Origin: Aequorivita lipolytica
GTDB lineage: Bacteria; Bacteroidota; Bacteroidia; Flavobacteriales; Flavobacteriaceae
Reading direction: 5' to 3'
DNA: 64,000 nucleotides
NCBI RefSeq assembly: GCF_007997135.1
Contig: NZ_VORU01000002.1
Span: 372,001 to 436,000, forward strand
The notes under the pieces were generated by a model. It saw only the letters and a list, made by a program, of their open reading frames with translations, searched no databases and was not told the origin of the DNA. Below, piece after piece: positions 17,854 to 26,140 of the stretch (the first letter of the stretch is position 1; each line of letters starts with the position of its first letter). The position numbers were made by a program, and so were the translations under genes.

Positions 17854-17961
17854 ATGTAGCAAATTGTTCTTGGAAACCGCGAATTTAGGGGTTAAAGTAT
17901 GATAAATGTCATATTTTAGCCATTTTTAACATACATCGACATAAAAGATACCGCTGGCGTT

Positions 17962-17991
17962 ATTTTTTAAAAAACAATGCGCTTACATTTG
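17962..17991 (+). promoter_or_regulatory. Putative promoter of the haem operon
   Basis: TACATTTG at 17984-17991 matches the TAnnTTTG -7 box. A T-rich -33 segment (TTTT at 17962) lies 18-20 bases upstream. The leader before hemA would be about 90 bases. Confidence 0.5.
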
Positions 17992-18089
17992 CTCTGTTTT
18001 TATATGAAATGTCCTCCAATAAATTTTAAGCAAAGTAAAAGGAATGTCTTGGGCATTGCAACTTCCTATTTCTCAAATATAACTTGTGG

Positions 18090-19352
18090 ATGAAAAATAA
18101 TTTGAAGACATATTCTGGGGAATCACTCGAAGGTAATTTTTACGCCATCGGGCTCAATTACAAAAAAGCAGATGCTCAAATACGCGGCCATTTCAGTATT
18201 AGCGACATAGCAAAAGAGAAAATTCTTTTACAAGCCAAAGAGGAGGGTATCCCATCACTTACTGTAATTAGTACTTGTAATCGTACCGAACTTTACGGTT
18301 TTGCCCAGCACCCATATAAACTTATAAAATTACTTTGCGAGCACACTAACGGTACTGTTGAAGAGTTTGAAAAAGTAGCCTATATTTATAAAAATCACGA
18401 TGCAGTCTCACATCTTTTTACTGTGGGTACTGGTCTTGACAGTCAGATTTTAGGTGATTTTGAAATTATAAGCCAATTGCGAAACGCTTTCCGTGAGTCT
18501 AAAAAGCACGACATTATCAATCCATTTATGGAGCGACTTGCTAATGCTGTTATTCAGGCCAGCAAGCGTATAAAGAATGAAACTGGAATTTCTTCGGGCG
18601 CAACTTCTGTAAGTTTTGCTGCAGTGCAATATATTATGGCGCGCGTTCCTTATATTTCGGAAAAGAATATTTTGCTTTTCGGAACTGGGAAAATTGGTAG
18701 AAATACTTGTGAAAACTTGATAAAGCATACCAAAAATCAGCATATAACACTTATAAACCGAACTAAGGAAAAGGCTGAAAAAGTTGCTGGTAAATTCAAC
18801 TTGATAGTAAAGGATTACGCTGATATCCAAAGCGAGATTGCCCAAGCCGATGTGCTTATTGTGGCAACTGGAGCGCAGCAGCCTACTATTTCAAAAGAAC
18901 TTTTATATCTTAAAAGGCCATTACTAATTTTAGATCTTTCAATTCCAAAAAATGTTTCAGAAGACGTTATGGAAAATGAGCTGGTAACCGTTGTGCATAT
19001 GGACCATCTATCTGCCGTAACAGATCAAACTTTGGATCAACGTGCGGGACAGCTTCCATTGGCAAAAAAGATTATTGCTGAAGTTGAGAAAGAATTCAAC
19101 CAATGGGCAGATAATAGAAAATTTGCGCCAACCATTAAAGCTTTGAAAAGCAAACTATCGGAAATTAAGGACGGTGAAATAGACAATCAACGCAGAAAAA
19201 TTAATGGTTTCAACGAAGAGCAAGCCGAGATAATCAGCGAACGCCTTATTCAAAAAATCACAACACACTTCGCCAATCACTTAAAAGGCGAAGAAGGTTC
19301 TGCCGAAAGTATAGAACTCATAAGAAGGGTTTTTCAACTTGAAACTGCCTAA
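18090..19352 (+). CDS. hemA: Glutamyl-tRNA reductase
   Basis: First committed enzyme of C5-pathway tetrapyrrole synthesis; reduces glutamyl-tRNA(Glu) to glutamate-1-semialdehyde with NADPH. The catalytic cysteine is in VISTCNRTELYG (Cys63 from this start), followed by GLDSQILGDFEI, the NADP-binding LLFGTGKIGRNTCENL and a C-terminal dimerisation helix. I chose ATG 18090; an in-frame TTG lies six bases upstream (18084). The 420-residue product is full length. It opens an operon with hemC, hemD, hemE, hemF and hemB. HemL, which uses its product, is not in the window. Confidence 0.96.
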   Translation: MKNNLKTYSGESLEGNFYAIGLNYKKADAQIRGHFSISDIAKEKILLQAKEEGIPSLTVISTCNRTELYGFAQHPYKLIKLLCEHTNGTVEEFEKVAYIYKNHDAVSHLFTVGTGLDSQILGDFEIISQLRNAFRESKKHDIINPFMERLANAVIQASKRIKNETGISSGATSVSFAAVQYIMARVPYISEKNILLFGTGKIGRNTCENLIKHTKNQHITLINRTKEKAEKVAGKFNLIVKDYADIQSEIAQADVLIVATGAQQPTISKELLYLKRPLLILDLSIPKNVSEDVMENELVTVVHMDHLSAVTDQTLDQRAGQLPLAKKIIAEVEKEFNQWADNRKFAPTIKALKSKLSEIKDGEIDNQRRKINGFNEEQAEIISERLIQKITTHFANHLKGEEGSAESIELIRRVFQLETA

Positions 19353-19354
19353 TC

Positions 19355-20284
19355 TTGAAAAAGACAATCCGCATTGGCACCCGCGACAGTGAACTTGCAC
19401 TTTGGCAAGCCAATACTGTAAAATCCAAACTTGAAAATTTAGGATACACCACACAATTGGTTCCCGTAAAATCTGATGGCGATTTGGTATTGGACAAGCC
19501 GCTTTACGAAATGGGTATCACGGGCATTTTCACCAAAACATTAGATGTAGCAATGATAACGGGAATCGTGGATATCGCCGTGCACAGCATGAAAGATGTG
19601 CCCACACTTTTGCCCAATGGTATTGTACAGACCGCGGTTTTGGAACGTGCTTCTTCCGAAGATATTTTGGTTACACCTCCATTCGCCCCTCACAAAAAGG
19701 GAATTGATTGGGAACAGCCCTGCACGATAGCTACAGGAAGCCTTCGCCGACAAGCGCAATGGCTTCACAGATATCCAAATCATAAAGTGGTGGATTTACG
19801 CGGAAACGTAAACACACGACTTCAAAAATTGAAAGATAACAATTGGCAAGGCGCCATTTTCGCCAAAGCGGGATTGCAAAGAATTAATTTATTACCCGAA
19901 AATTATATCGATTTAAGCTGGATGCTCCCCGCACCTGCACAAGGGGCCATGGTTATTGTGGCTTTGGAAAATGATGAATTCAGCAAAGAAGCCACTTCAA
20001 AATTGAATCATTCCACTTCTGAAATCTGCACGCACATTGAACGTGAATTTTTAAGTACATTGGAGGGCGGATGTACCGCGCCGATTGGAGCATTGGCGGA
20101 AATTATTGGGAATGAAATTCTTTTTAAGGGATGTCTATTTTCTCTGGATGGCCAATCGAAACTGGAAATTGAAAGAAAAGTTTTGGTGTCAGAATACAAA
20201 GGCTTCGGAAAGGAATGTGCCAAATTTATTTTGAGCAATGGCGGTTCAGAACTGATGAGTTCCATAAAAAATCAAATGGGATGA
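19355..20284 (+). CDS. hemC: Hydroxymethylbilane synthase (porphobilinogen deaminase)
   Basis: Polymerises four porphobilinogens into hydroxymethylbilane. The only plausible start is TTG 19355, two bases after the hemA stop; it gives KKTIRIGTRDSELALWQA, the family opening. Asp81 in VHSMKDVPT and the dipyrromethane-cofactor cysteine Cys240 in EGGCTAPIGA are present. Full length at 309 residues. Its last codons overlap the hemD start as ATGA. Confidence 0.96.
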   Translation: MKKTIRIGTRDSELALWQANTVKSKLENLGYTTQLVPVKSDGDLVLDKPLYEMGITGIFTKTLDVAMITGIVDIAVHSMKDVPTLLPNGIVQTAVLERASSEDILVTPPFAPHKKGIDWEQPCTIATGSLRRQAQWLHRYPNHKVVDLRGNVNTRLQKLKDNNWQGAIFAKAGLQRINLLPENYIDLSWMLPAPAQGAMVIVALENDEFSKEATSKLNHSTSEICTHIEREFLSTLEGGCTAPIGALAEIIGNEILFKGCLFSLDGQSKLEIERKVLVSEYKGFGKECAKFILSNGGSELMSSIKNQMG

Positions 20285-20931
20285 AAACCATTCTTTCCAC
20301 AAAAAAGTTAAGTCCCTCCCAAAAAGGATTGATTACAAATGCCGGAATTTCTTTAGTGGAGTACAACGCCATAAAAATAGAATTCATTCCCTTTGAAATT
20401 CCATCAACTATTGAGAATGTAATTTTTACAAGCCAAAATGCGATAAACGCAGTTATGAGTTATGGGTTAGAAGTTATGAACTGCTTTTGTGTGGGTGAAA
20501 AAACCAAATCGCTTTTGGAGAAAAACGGTTTAAACGTCATTAAAATGACTGAATACGCTTCGGAATTGGCGGAATATTTGGTGAAAGATCATCAAAAAGA
20601 TTCATTTCATTTTTTCTGTGGAAACATCCGAAGCGATGAAATTCCTTCAAAACTTAAAAACAATAAAATTGCTTTTGAAGAAATAGAGGTTTATAAAACA
20701 ACACTGAATCCGAAGAAATTTGAACGGCAGTTTGATGCGGTTCTTTTTTTCAGCCCAAGTGGCGTGCGAAGCTTTGTTTCAGAAAATAAAATAAATGCTT
20801 CGAAAGTAATTTGCATTGGCAGTACAACCGCTCAAGAAGCAAGAAAATATACAGAAAACGTGGTAATTTCAAACGCCACAACCGTAGAAAGCGTAATTGC
20901 CAAAACGGTGAAACATTTAATTAGTCATTAG
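20281..20931 (+). CDS. hemD: Uroporphyrinogen-III synthase
   Basis: Cyclises hydroxymethylbilane with inversion of ring D. ATG 20281 overlaps the hemC stop (ATGA), the usual coupled arrangement; a longer in-frame extension to 20215 lies inside hemC and is not used. The family is poorly conserved, but IFTSQNAINAV, FFCGNIRSDEIP, VLFFSPSGVRSF and ICIGSTTAQEAR are the expected motifs in the expected order. 216 residues, normal for Bacteroidota. Confidence 0.9.
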   Translation: MKTILSTKKLSPSQKGLITNAGISLVEYNAIKIEFIPFEIPSTIENVIFTSQNAINAVMSYGLEVMNCFCVGEKTKSLLEKNGLNVIKMTEYASELAEYLVKDHQKDSFHFFCGNIRSDEIPSKLKNNKIAFEEIEVYKTTLNPKKFERQFDAVLFFSPSGVRSFVSENKINASKVICIGSTTAQEARKYTENVVISNATTVESVIAKTVKHLISH

Positions 20932-20957
20932 CTTTTGGCCATTGGCTCTTAGCTTCA
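20928..20957. repeat. Left flank of the four-helix-bundle gene insertion
   Basis: TTAGCTTTTGGCCATTGGCTCTTAGCTTCA begins on the last bases of hemD. It pairs imperfectly (19 of the first 27 bases) with the reverse complement of 21333-21363 on the other side of the small gene. Confidence 0.5.
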
Positions 20958-20972
20958 GTAATTTAAAACTTT

Positions 20973-21335
20973 ATGAGAAATTATAGAGAACTCGAAATAT
21001 GGAAAAATGGAATTACCATTGTTGAAAAAATATATGAAATTTCAGCAAAACTTCCTGTCGATGAGCGCTTTGGTTTAAAGAGTCAAATTACGAGAGCTTC
21101 AATTTCTATACCTTCAAATATTGCCGAAGGTTGTAGTCGTAATAGTGAAATGGAATTCAAAAGATTTTTAGAAATTGCAATAGGCTCACTATTTGAAGTT
21201 GAAACACAATTAACTATATGCGAACGTTTAGGTTTTTTGAATGGAGATGATTTTAAAGACACACTCATATTGTTAAATAAAGAAGCAAAAATGATAAACA
21301 GTTTAATATCAAAAATAAAAACACAAAATAATTAA
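20973..21335 (+). CDS. Four-helix-bundle protein (S23/IVP family)
   Basis: 120-residue protein of the family first seen in 23S rRNA intervening sequences (TIGR02436-type). The diagnostic blocks are RELEIWKNGI, RFGLKSQITRASISIPSNIAEG, FKRFLEIAIGSLFEVETQL and KEAKMINSLI. The biochemical role is unknown. It sits between hemD and hemE, which are normally adjacent, and is bounded by degenerate inverted repeats, so it looks like a later insertion that left the operon intact on both sides. It is not a haem enzyme. Confidence 0.92.
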   Translation: MRNYRELEIWKNGITIVEKIYEISAKLPVDERFGLKSQITRASISIPSNIAEGCSRNSEMEFKRFLEIAIGSLFEVETQLTICERLGFLNGDDFKDTLILLNKEAKMINSLISKIKTQNN

Positions 21336-21363
21336 TGGCCAATAGCTAACTGCTAAAAGCTTA
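21333..21363. repeat. Right flank of the four-helix-bundle gene insertion
   Basis: TAATGGCCAATAGCTAACTGCTAAAAGCTTA. Its reverse complement resembles 20928-20957. Short GGCCAATAGC/GCTAAAAGC words are repeated within it. Confidence 0.5.
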
Positions 21364-21374
21364 TACAAAAAACA

Positions 21375-22403
21375 ATGATTAAAAACGATTTATTCTTAAA
21401 AGCCCTCCGCGGTGAAACCGTGGAAAGACCGCCCGTTTGGATGATGCGCCAAGCTGGAAGATATTTGCCCGAATTTCAGGAAATAAAAGCTAAATACGAT
21501 TTTTTTACACGTTGCCAAACCCCAGAACTTGCCAGTGAAATTACCGTGCAACCTATCCGCAGATACGGAATGGATGCCGCAATTTTGTTCAGTGATATTT
21601 TGGTAATTCCGCAAGCGATGAACATTCATGTGGAGATGAAACCAGGCATTGGTCCTTGGGTACCAGATCCTATTCGCTCCTCAAAAGATTTAGAACGCGT
21701 GATTGTGCCAGATATTAATGAAACACTTGGCTACGTAATGGATGCCATTAAAATGACCAAAGAAAAATTGAATGACGAAATTCCGTTGATCGGTTTTGCT
21801 GGCAGTCCGTGGACAATTTTGTGCTATTGCGTGCAGGGACAAGGTTCCAAAAATTTTGACCTAGCGAAGGAATTCTGCTTTACACAACCCGTTGCTGCGC
21901 ATGAATTGCTCCAAAAAATAACCGACACCACTATTTTATATTTAAAAGAAAAAGTTAAGGCTGGCGTAAATGCAGTGCAGATTTTTGACAGTTGGGGCGG
22001 GATGCTTTCGCCAACCGATTATCAAGAATTTAGTTGGCAATATATGCAGCAAATTATTGATGCGCTAAAAGATGAAACCCACGTAATCGCTTTTGGGAAA
22101 GGTTGCTGGTTTGCTTTGGACACGATGGCGAAAAGTGGTGCTTCCGCATTGGGTGTGGATTGGACCTGTTCACCAAAAAATGCGCGTTATTTAACTGGTG
22201 GAAAGATTACGCTTCAAGGAAATTTTGACCCAACGCGACTTTTTAGTCCTCCTTCAGAAATTAAAAAGATGGTGAAACAAATGATTGATGAATTCGGGAA
22301 AGATCGCTATATCGTGAACTTGGGCCATGGAATTTTACCAAATATTCCGCTGGAAAACGCCGGCGCTTTTATTGAAGCAGTTAAAGAATACAAACAAGAA
22401 TAG
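21375..22403 (+). CDS. hemE: Uroporphyrinogen decarboxylase
   Basis: Decarboxylates the four acetate side chains of uroporphyrinogen III to give coproporphyrinogen III. The hallmark [16 protein letters not shown] is at the N-terminus, with [13 protein letters not shown] and [20 protein letters not shown] further on. 342 residues, full length, cytoplasmic. The stop codon is directly followed by the ATG of the DUF6973 gene. Confidence 0.97.
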   Translation: MIKNDLFLKALRGETVERPPVWMMRQAGRYLPEFQEIKAKYDFFTRCQTPELASEITVQPIRRYGMDAAILFSDILVIPQAMNIHVEMKPGIGPWVPDPIRSSKDLERVIVPDINETLGYVMDAIKMTKEKLNDEIPLIGFAGSPWTILCYCVQGQGSKNFDLAKEFCFTQPVAAHELLQKITDTTILYLKEKVKAGVNAVQIFDSWGGMLSPTDYQEFSWQYMQQIIDALKDETHVIAFGKGCWFALDTMAKSGASALGVDWTCSPKNARYLTGGKITLQGNFDPTRLFSPPSEIKKMVKQMIDEFGKDRYIVNLGHGILPNIPLENAGAFIEAVKEYKQE

Positions 22404-22886
22404 ATGCTTTGGAGGATTTTAAGGAGGCTGGATTTTAAGCAACTTTTTGGCTTGCTTTGGCTATTTCTTAAGAATCCGATCTATGCTTTTCCTACTGTTC
22501 TTGCAACAAGACGCTGTATGAATATTGCACAAAAAGAATATGGGAGCAGGCATCATTTAAGCAATAAGGCGAACGCTTTCAGACATGCACTTTGGGTTAT
22601 TTTAATTATCAAAAGTTGTTTAAAATGGCGCAATAACGAAGAACAAGCAAAAACCTGGGCAAAAAAATTTACCGATTGGCACGAAGATTTTTCGCCAAAC
22701 GAAGCTTTGGAAAGAGCCATGGATTTGCACAATAATAAAGTAGGCATCGCTCTTTTTGAAAATGTAAAAGCTGAAAATGAAATAAAAACCATTTCTTTTT
22801 TGAAACAAAAAGCTTCGGAATCGATGCAGATTGAAACTGTTGAAGAAGTTGAAAAACTTGAAAACAAATTAGTTTATATTCAATAA
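22404..22886 (+). CDS. DUF6973-type protein of unknown function in the haem operon
   Basis: 160-residue protein; the ATG follows the hemE stop with no gap, so translation is almost certainly coupled. The N-terminus has a hydrophobic stretch (FGLLWLFLKNPIYAFPTV) that may bind the membrane. The core has SNKANAFRHALW and WHEDFSPNEALERAMDLHNNKVGIAL, with several conserved-looking His, Asp and Asn residues that could bind a metal. I place it in the DUF6973 group from these motifs. A role in haem synthesis is only suggested by position. Confidence 0.75.
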   Translation: MLWRILRRLDFKQLFGLLWLFLKNPIYAFPTVLATRRCMNIAQKEYGSRHHLSNKANAFRHALWVILIIKSCLKWRNNEEQAKTWAKKFTDWHEDFSPNEALERAMDLHNNKVGIALFENVKAENEIKTISFLKQKASESMQIETVEEVEKLENKLVYIQ

Positions 22887-22890
22887 TAAA

Positions 22891-22923
22891 AAACCTAACA
22901 GTTTTTTGAAACCTGTTAGGTTT
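22891..22923. terminator. Hairpin after the DUF6973 gene
   Basis: AAACCTAACAG (22891-22901) and CTGTTAGGTTT (22913-22923) form a perfect 11-bp stem. No T-run follows on the plus strand; one follows on the minus strand. It may attenuate rather than end transcription, since hemF and hemB follow. A similar hairpin is found at 38362-38395. Confidence 0.5.
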
Positions 22924-22931
22924 GTAAAAAA

Positions 22932-23687
22932 ATGCTAAAAAATATTCTAAAAGGCATACAAGCATACGCAGGCACTTTCAGCTTAATTAACAAACTTGGG
23001 CTATGGAAGTACTTTGCCGTGCCTATGGCCATTAGTTTTTTTACAGCACTTGCAATTGGTTTTTCTGCTTGGGGATTGAGTGATAACCTGGGAGCATTCA
23101 TTTCAAAAATATGGTTTTGGGAATGGGGCTCAGAAACTTTTAGAACTATCAGTGAATTTATTGGAGCGCTTATAATTATTGCTTTCGGACTTATTATTTA
23201 TCGCCATATTGTTATGGCGCTTAGCGCCCCGTTTATGAGTCCCGTTTCAGAAAAAATTGAAAAGTATCTTTTTGGCGAAAACCATTCACATAGAAAAACT
23301 TCAAATGCGGAGCAACTTTGGCGCGGCGTGCGCATAAACGTTCGCAATTTATTGATGGAATTAATGCTCACCATCCCAATTATTTTGATAGGTTTTATAC
23401 CTGTAATAGGAATTGTTTCTTCTGTACTTTTGTTTTTGGTGCAGAGCTATTATGCAGGTTTTGGGAATATGGATTACACGCTGGAAAGGCATTACAAATA
23501 TTCGGAAAGCATTCAATTTGTGCGTCGAAACCGTGGTTTGGCAATTGGCAACGGCATCGTTTTTATGTTGATGCTTTTGATTCCTGTTGTTGGAATTATA
23601 TTGGTTTTGCCACTTTCGGTGACGGCTGCAAGTACTGAGACTTTAAAGGTTTTGGAAAAAGCCAAATCAGTTCAGAAAAAATTATAA
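22932..23687 (+). CDS. EI24/CysZ-like membrane protein
   Basis: 251 residues with about four membrane spans (FAVPMAISFFTALAIGFSAW; FIGALIIIAFGLIIYRHIVMAL; LMLTIPIILIGFIPVIGIVSSVLLFLV; IGNGIVFMLMLLIPVVGIILVLPLSV). The pattern, including a reentrant ALSAPFMSPVSEKIE loop and GFGNMDYTLERH, fits the EI24/CysZ domain, a family that contains sulfate permeases. Its stop overlaps the hemF start by one base. The substrate here is unknown; location suggests a link to tetrapyrrole metabolism or transport, which is inference. Confidence 0.85.
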   Translation: MLKNILKGIQAYAGTFSLINKLGLWKYFAVPMAISFFTALAIGFSAWGLSDNLGAFISKIWFWEWGSETFRTISEFIGALIIIAFGLIIYRHIVMALSAPFMSPVSEKIEKYLFGENHSHRKTSNAEQLWRGVRINVRNLLMELMLTIPIILIGFIPVIGIVSSVLLFLVQSYYAGFGNMDYTLERHYKYSESIQFVRRNRGLAIGNGIVFMLMLLIPVVGIILVLPLSVTAASTETLKVLEKAKSVQKKL

Positions 23688-24592
23688 TGAAAGAACAATT
23701 TGTAGCATACATAAAAAATTTACAAAACGAAATCACTTCCGCTTTGGAAGAAATTGATGGAAAAGCAAAATTCAGAGAGGATAAATGGATACGCGAGGAA
23801 GGCGGCGGTGGCCAAACCCGCGTTATTGAAAACGGTAAAGTTTTTGAAAAAGGCGGCGTAAACATAAGTGAAGTCCACGGTAAATTGCCCGAAAGTATGC
23901 AAGCCTATTTCGGTGTAAAAGATGCAGATTTTTTTGCTTGCGGCCTCAGTTTGGTGCTTCACCCAAAAAGTCCGATGGTGCCAACGGTACACGCAAACTG
24001 GCGCTATTTTGAAATGTATGATTCCGGAGGAAATGTTGTAGACAGTTGGTTCGGCGGTGGGCAAGATTTAACGCCATATTATCTGTTTGGGGAAGATGCC
24101 AAACATTTTCACCAAGTTTGTAAAACCGCTTGCGACAAACACAATGAAGAATTTTATGAAACCTACAAAAAGCGTTGCGACGAATATTTTTGGAACGCTC
24201 ATCGTGAAGAGGCGCGAGGTATTGGAGGTTTGTTTTTCGATTATCTGAAAAAAACTGCTACGATGGAAATGCAGGACTGGTATAACTTTGTAACAGAAAT
24301 TGGTGATAGCTTTTTGGATTGTTATCTTCCCATTGTTCAAAAAAGGAAAGAGCTTCCTTATACTGAAGAAAACAAAACGTGGCAGGAAATACGCCGTGGG
24401 CGCTATGTTGAGTTTAATTTAGTACACGATAAGGGAACGCTTTTCGGATTAAAAACCAATGGACGGATCGAAAGTATTTTGATGAGTTTGCCGCCAGTTG
24501 TTCAGTGGAAATATTACCATCAGCCAGAGGCGGGGAGTGAGGAAGAGAAACTTGTGGAGGTTTTGAGAAATCCGAAAGATTGGATTAATTAA
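23687..24592 (+). CDS. hemF: Oxygen-dependent coproporphyrinogen III oxidase
   Basis: Converts coproporphyrinogen III to protoporphyrinogen IX using O2. Motifs include GGGGQTRVIENG, VHANWRYFEMYD, SWFGGGQDLTPYYLF, HFHQVCKTACDKH, the REEARGIGGLFFDYL block and RRGRYVEFNLVHDKGTLFGL. Full length (301 residues). Use of the aerobic enzyme points to an aerobic lifestyle; no hemN is seen here. Confidence 0.97.
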   Translation: MKEQFVAYIKNLQNEITSALEEIDGKAKFREDKWIREEGGGGQTRVIENGKVFEKGGVNISEVHGKLPESMQAYFGVKDADFFACGLSLVLHPKSPMVPTVHANWRYFEMYDSGGNVVDSWFGGGQDLTPYYLFGEDAKHFHQVCKTACDKHNEEFYETYKKRCDEYFWNAHREEARGIGGLFFDYLKKTATMEMQDWYNFVTEIGDSFLDCYLPIVQKRKELPYTEENKTWQEIRRGRYVEFNLVHDKGTLFGLKTNGRIESILMSLPPVVQWKYYHQPEAGSEEEKLVEVLRNPKDWIN

Positions 24593-24604
24593 TTTTGGAT
24601 GTAG

Positions 24605-24638
24605 GATTTTAGATTAACAAATCAAAAAATCTAAAATC
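24605..24638. repeat. Inverted repeat between hemF and hemB
   Basis: GATTTTAGATT (24605-24615) and AATCTAAAATC (24628-24638), perfect 11-bp arms. The same GATTTTAGATT word occurs twice as a direct repeat at 42570-42594, so this is a small dispersed repeat family. Confidence 0.6.
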
Positions 24639-24662
24639 GTATATCGTAAATCAAAAATAAAT

Positions 24663-25652
24663 ATGTACCCATTAAGAAGAAATCGAAGATTAAGAACCAA
24701 TGAAAGTATGCGAAGCTTGGTTCGGGAAACCATTATAAGCCCAAATGATTTTATTGTTCCGCTTTTTGTTGTGGAAGGAAAGGGCATAAAAGAAGAAATT
24801 GCTTCTATGCCAAATTATTACAGATTGAGTTTGGATCTGCTAGAAAAAGAAGTAAAAGAGCTTTGGAAACTTGGATTAAAATCGGTTCTACTTTTTGTAA
24901 AAGTTGACGATAAGCTAAAAGACAACAGCGGAAAAGAAGCTTTGAATGCAAATGGTTTGATGCAGCGTGCAATAAAGACGGTGAAAAACGCCGTTCCGGA
25001 AATGATTGTAATGACCGATGTGGCTTTAGATCCATTTTCAGTTTACGGGCACGACGGCATTATCTCTGAAGGAAAAGTTTTAAATGATGACACAAACGCT
25101 GTACTAGCAGAAATGTCGCTAAGCCACGCCAAAGCTGGAGCAAATGTTGTTGCTCCAAGCGATATGATGGACGGTCGCATTTTTGAAATTAGAACGCTTT
25201 TAGAAGATGAAGGTTTTTACAATACCGCAATTATGGCGTATAGCGCAAAGTATGCTTCCGCTTTTTACGGACCGTTCCGCGATGCGTTGGATTCTGCTCC
25301 AGTGGATTCCAAGGATATTCCGAAGGACAAAAAAACCTACCAAATGGATTACGCAAACCGTGATGAGGCAATAAAAGAAACGCTTATGGATATTGATGAA
25401 GGTGCAGATATTGTAATGATAAAACCAGGACTTTGTTATTTGGACATTGTGCGCGACATAAAACAGGCGGTTAACGTTCCCGTGGCGGTTTATCAAGTAA
25501 GTGGCGAATATGCAATGCTTAAAGCCGCTGCGGAAAGAGGTTGGTTGGATCACGATGCGGTTATGATGGAACAACTTACGGCCATAAAGCGCGCTGGAGC
25601 TTCAATGATTGCTAGCTACTTTGCAAAGGATGCGGCCAAACTAATTAATTAA
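24663..25652 (+). CDS. hemB: Delta-aminolevulinic acid dehydratase (porphobilinogen synthase), Mg-type
   Basis: Condenses two 5-aminolevulinate molecules to porphobilinogen. Motifs: MTDVALDPFSVYGHDGI, SDMMDGR, AYSAKYASAFYGPFRDA (Schiff-base Lys) and MIKPGLCYLDI (second active-site Lys). The metal-switch segment has Asp/Ala where zinc enzymes have three cysteines, so this is the magnesium/potassium type. 329 residues, full length. It closes the haem operon although it acts early in the pathway. Confidence 0.96.
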   Translation: MYPLRRNRRLRTNESMRSLVRETIISPNDFIVPLFVVEGKGIKEEIASMPNYYRLSLDLLEKEVKELWKLGLKSVLLFVKVDDKLKDNSGKEALNANGLMQRAIKTVKNAVPEMIVMTDVALDPFSVYGHDGIISEGKVLNDDTNAVLAEMSLSHAKAGANVVAPSDMMDGRIFEIRTLLEDEGFYNTAIMAYSAKYASAFYGPFRDALDSAPVDSKDIPKDKKTYQMDYANRDEAIKETLMDIDEGADIVMIKPGLCYLDIVRDIKQAVNVPVAVYQVSGEYAMLKAAAERGWLDHDAVMMEQLTAIKRAGASMIASYFAKDAAKLIN

Positions 25653-25685
25653 TAAAATTTTATCATTTCGAGTGTTATTTTCGCA

Positions 25686-25693
25686 TACATTTG
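25686..25693 (+). promoter_or_regulatory. -7 promoter box abutting the 25698 gene
   Basis: TACATTTG is an exact TAnnTTTG match with TTTC 16 bases upstream. Only four bases separate it from the GTG start, so the transcript is probably leaderless. The same word followed by CTC precedes hemA. Confidence 0.5.
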
Positions 25694-25697
25694 CTCG

Positions 25698-26057
25698 GTG
25701 AAAAGCATTGAAAAACATATAAATAAACTACTCGTTTCCGTTACCGTGTTTTTGGTTTTCGGAAATGTGGCTGTTGCTAATGAAGTGCTTTCTGCTAACA
25801 GCAAAACGGCGGTTATATCCGAGCTTCAAGAAGAGGATCACGGTAAGCCCTTTATTTTTAATGAGGTTTACCTAGGTGAGGTTTCGCAAACGGTTTCACA
25901 GAATGAATACTTGGGCTTAGATTTGGCTAAGACAACTGTTTCGCACCAAAATTTTTCTTTTGCCCGTGTTTCTTCAAATTATAGTTGCTTCTATTCTTCA
26001 AAAGACAAACGGGAGCTTATCTTCCGTCATATATTTCCTTTCCATTTTTTTTGGTGA
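25698..26057 (+). CDS. Small exported protein of unknown function
   Basis: 119 residues starting at GTG 25698; no internal ATG exists. The N-terminus is a signal-like segment (LLVSVTVFLVFGNVAVA, then NEV). The middle is polar (ELQEEDHGKPFIFNEVYLGE), and the chain ends in an aromatic tail, FRHIFPFHFFW. It has its own promoter box and a terminator straight after the stop, so it is a single-gene unit. No family recognised. The conserved-looking terminal motif suggests a functional C-terminus, not random coding. Confidence 0.7.
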   Translation: MKSIEKHINKLLVSVTVFLVFGNVAVANEVLSANSKTAVISELQEEDHGKPFIFNEVYLGEVSQTVSQNEYLGLDLAKTTVSHQNFSFARVSSNYSCFYSSKDKRELIFRHIFPFHFFW

Positions 26058-26080
26058 TACTGAATTAGTTTTTTCAGCTT

Positions 26081-26107
26081 GTTTGAATTGATTTTCAAAC
26101 TTTTTTT
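26081..26107 (+). terminator. Intrinsic terminator after the 119-residue gene
   Basis: GTTTGAA / TTCAAAC stem (7 bp, 6-nt loop) followed by seven T. Confidence 0.65.
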
Positions 26108-26140
26108 ATTCAATATTATTCACCAAAAAAACTATATATC

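Noticed and set aside
20215-20280. N-terminal extension of hemD
   Set aside because: It lies wholly inside hemC in another frame; the ATGA overlap at 20281 gives the family-like N-terminus.
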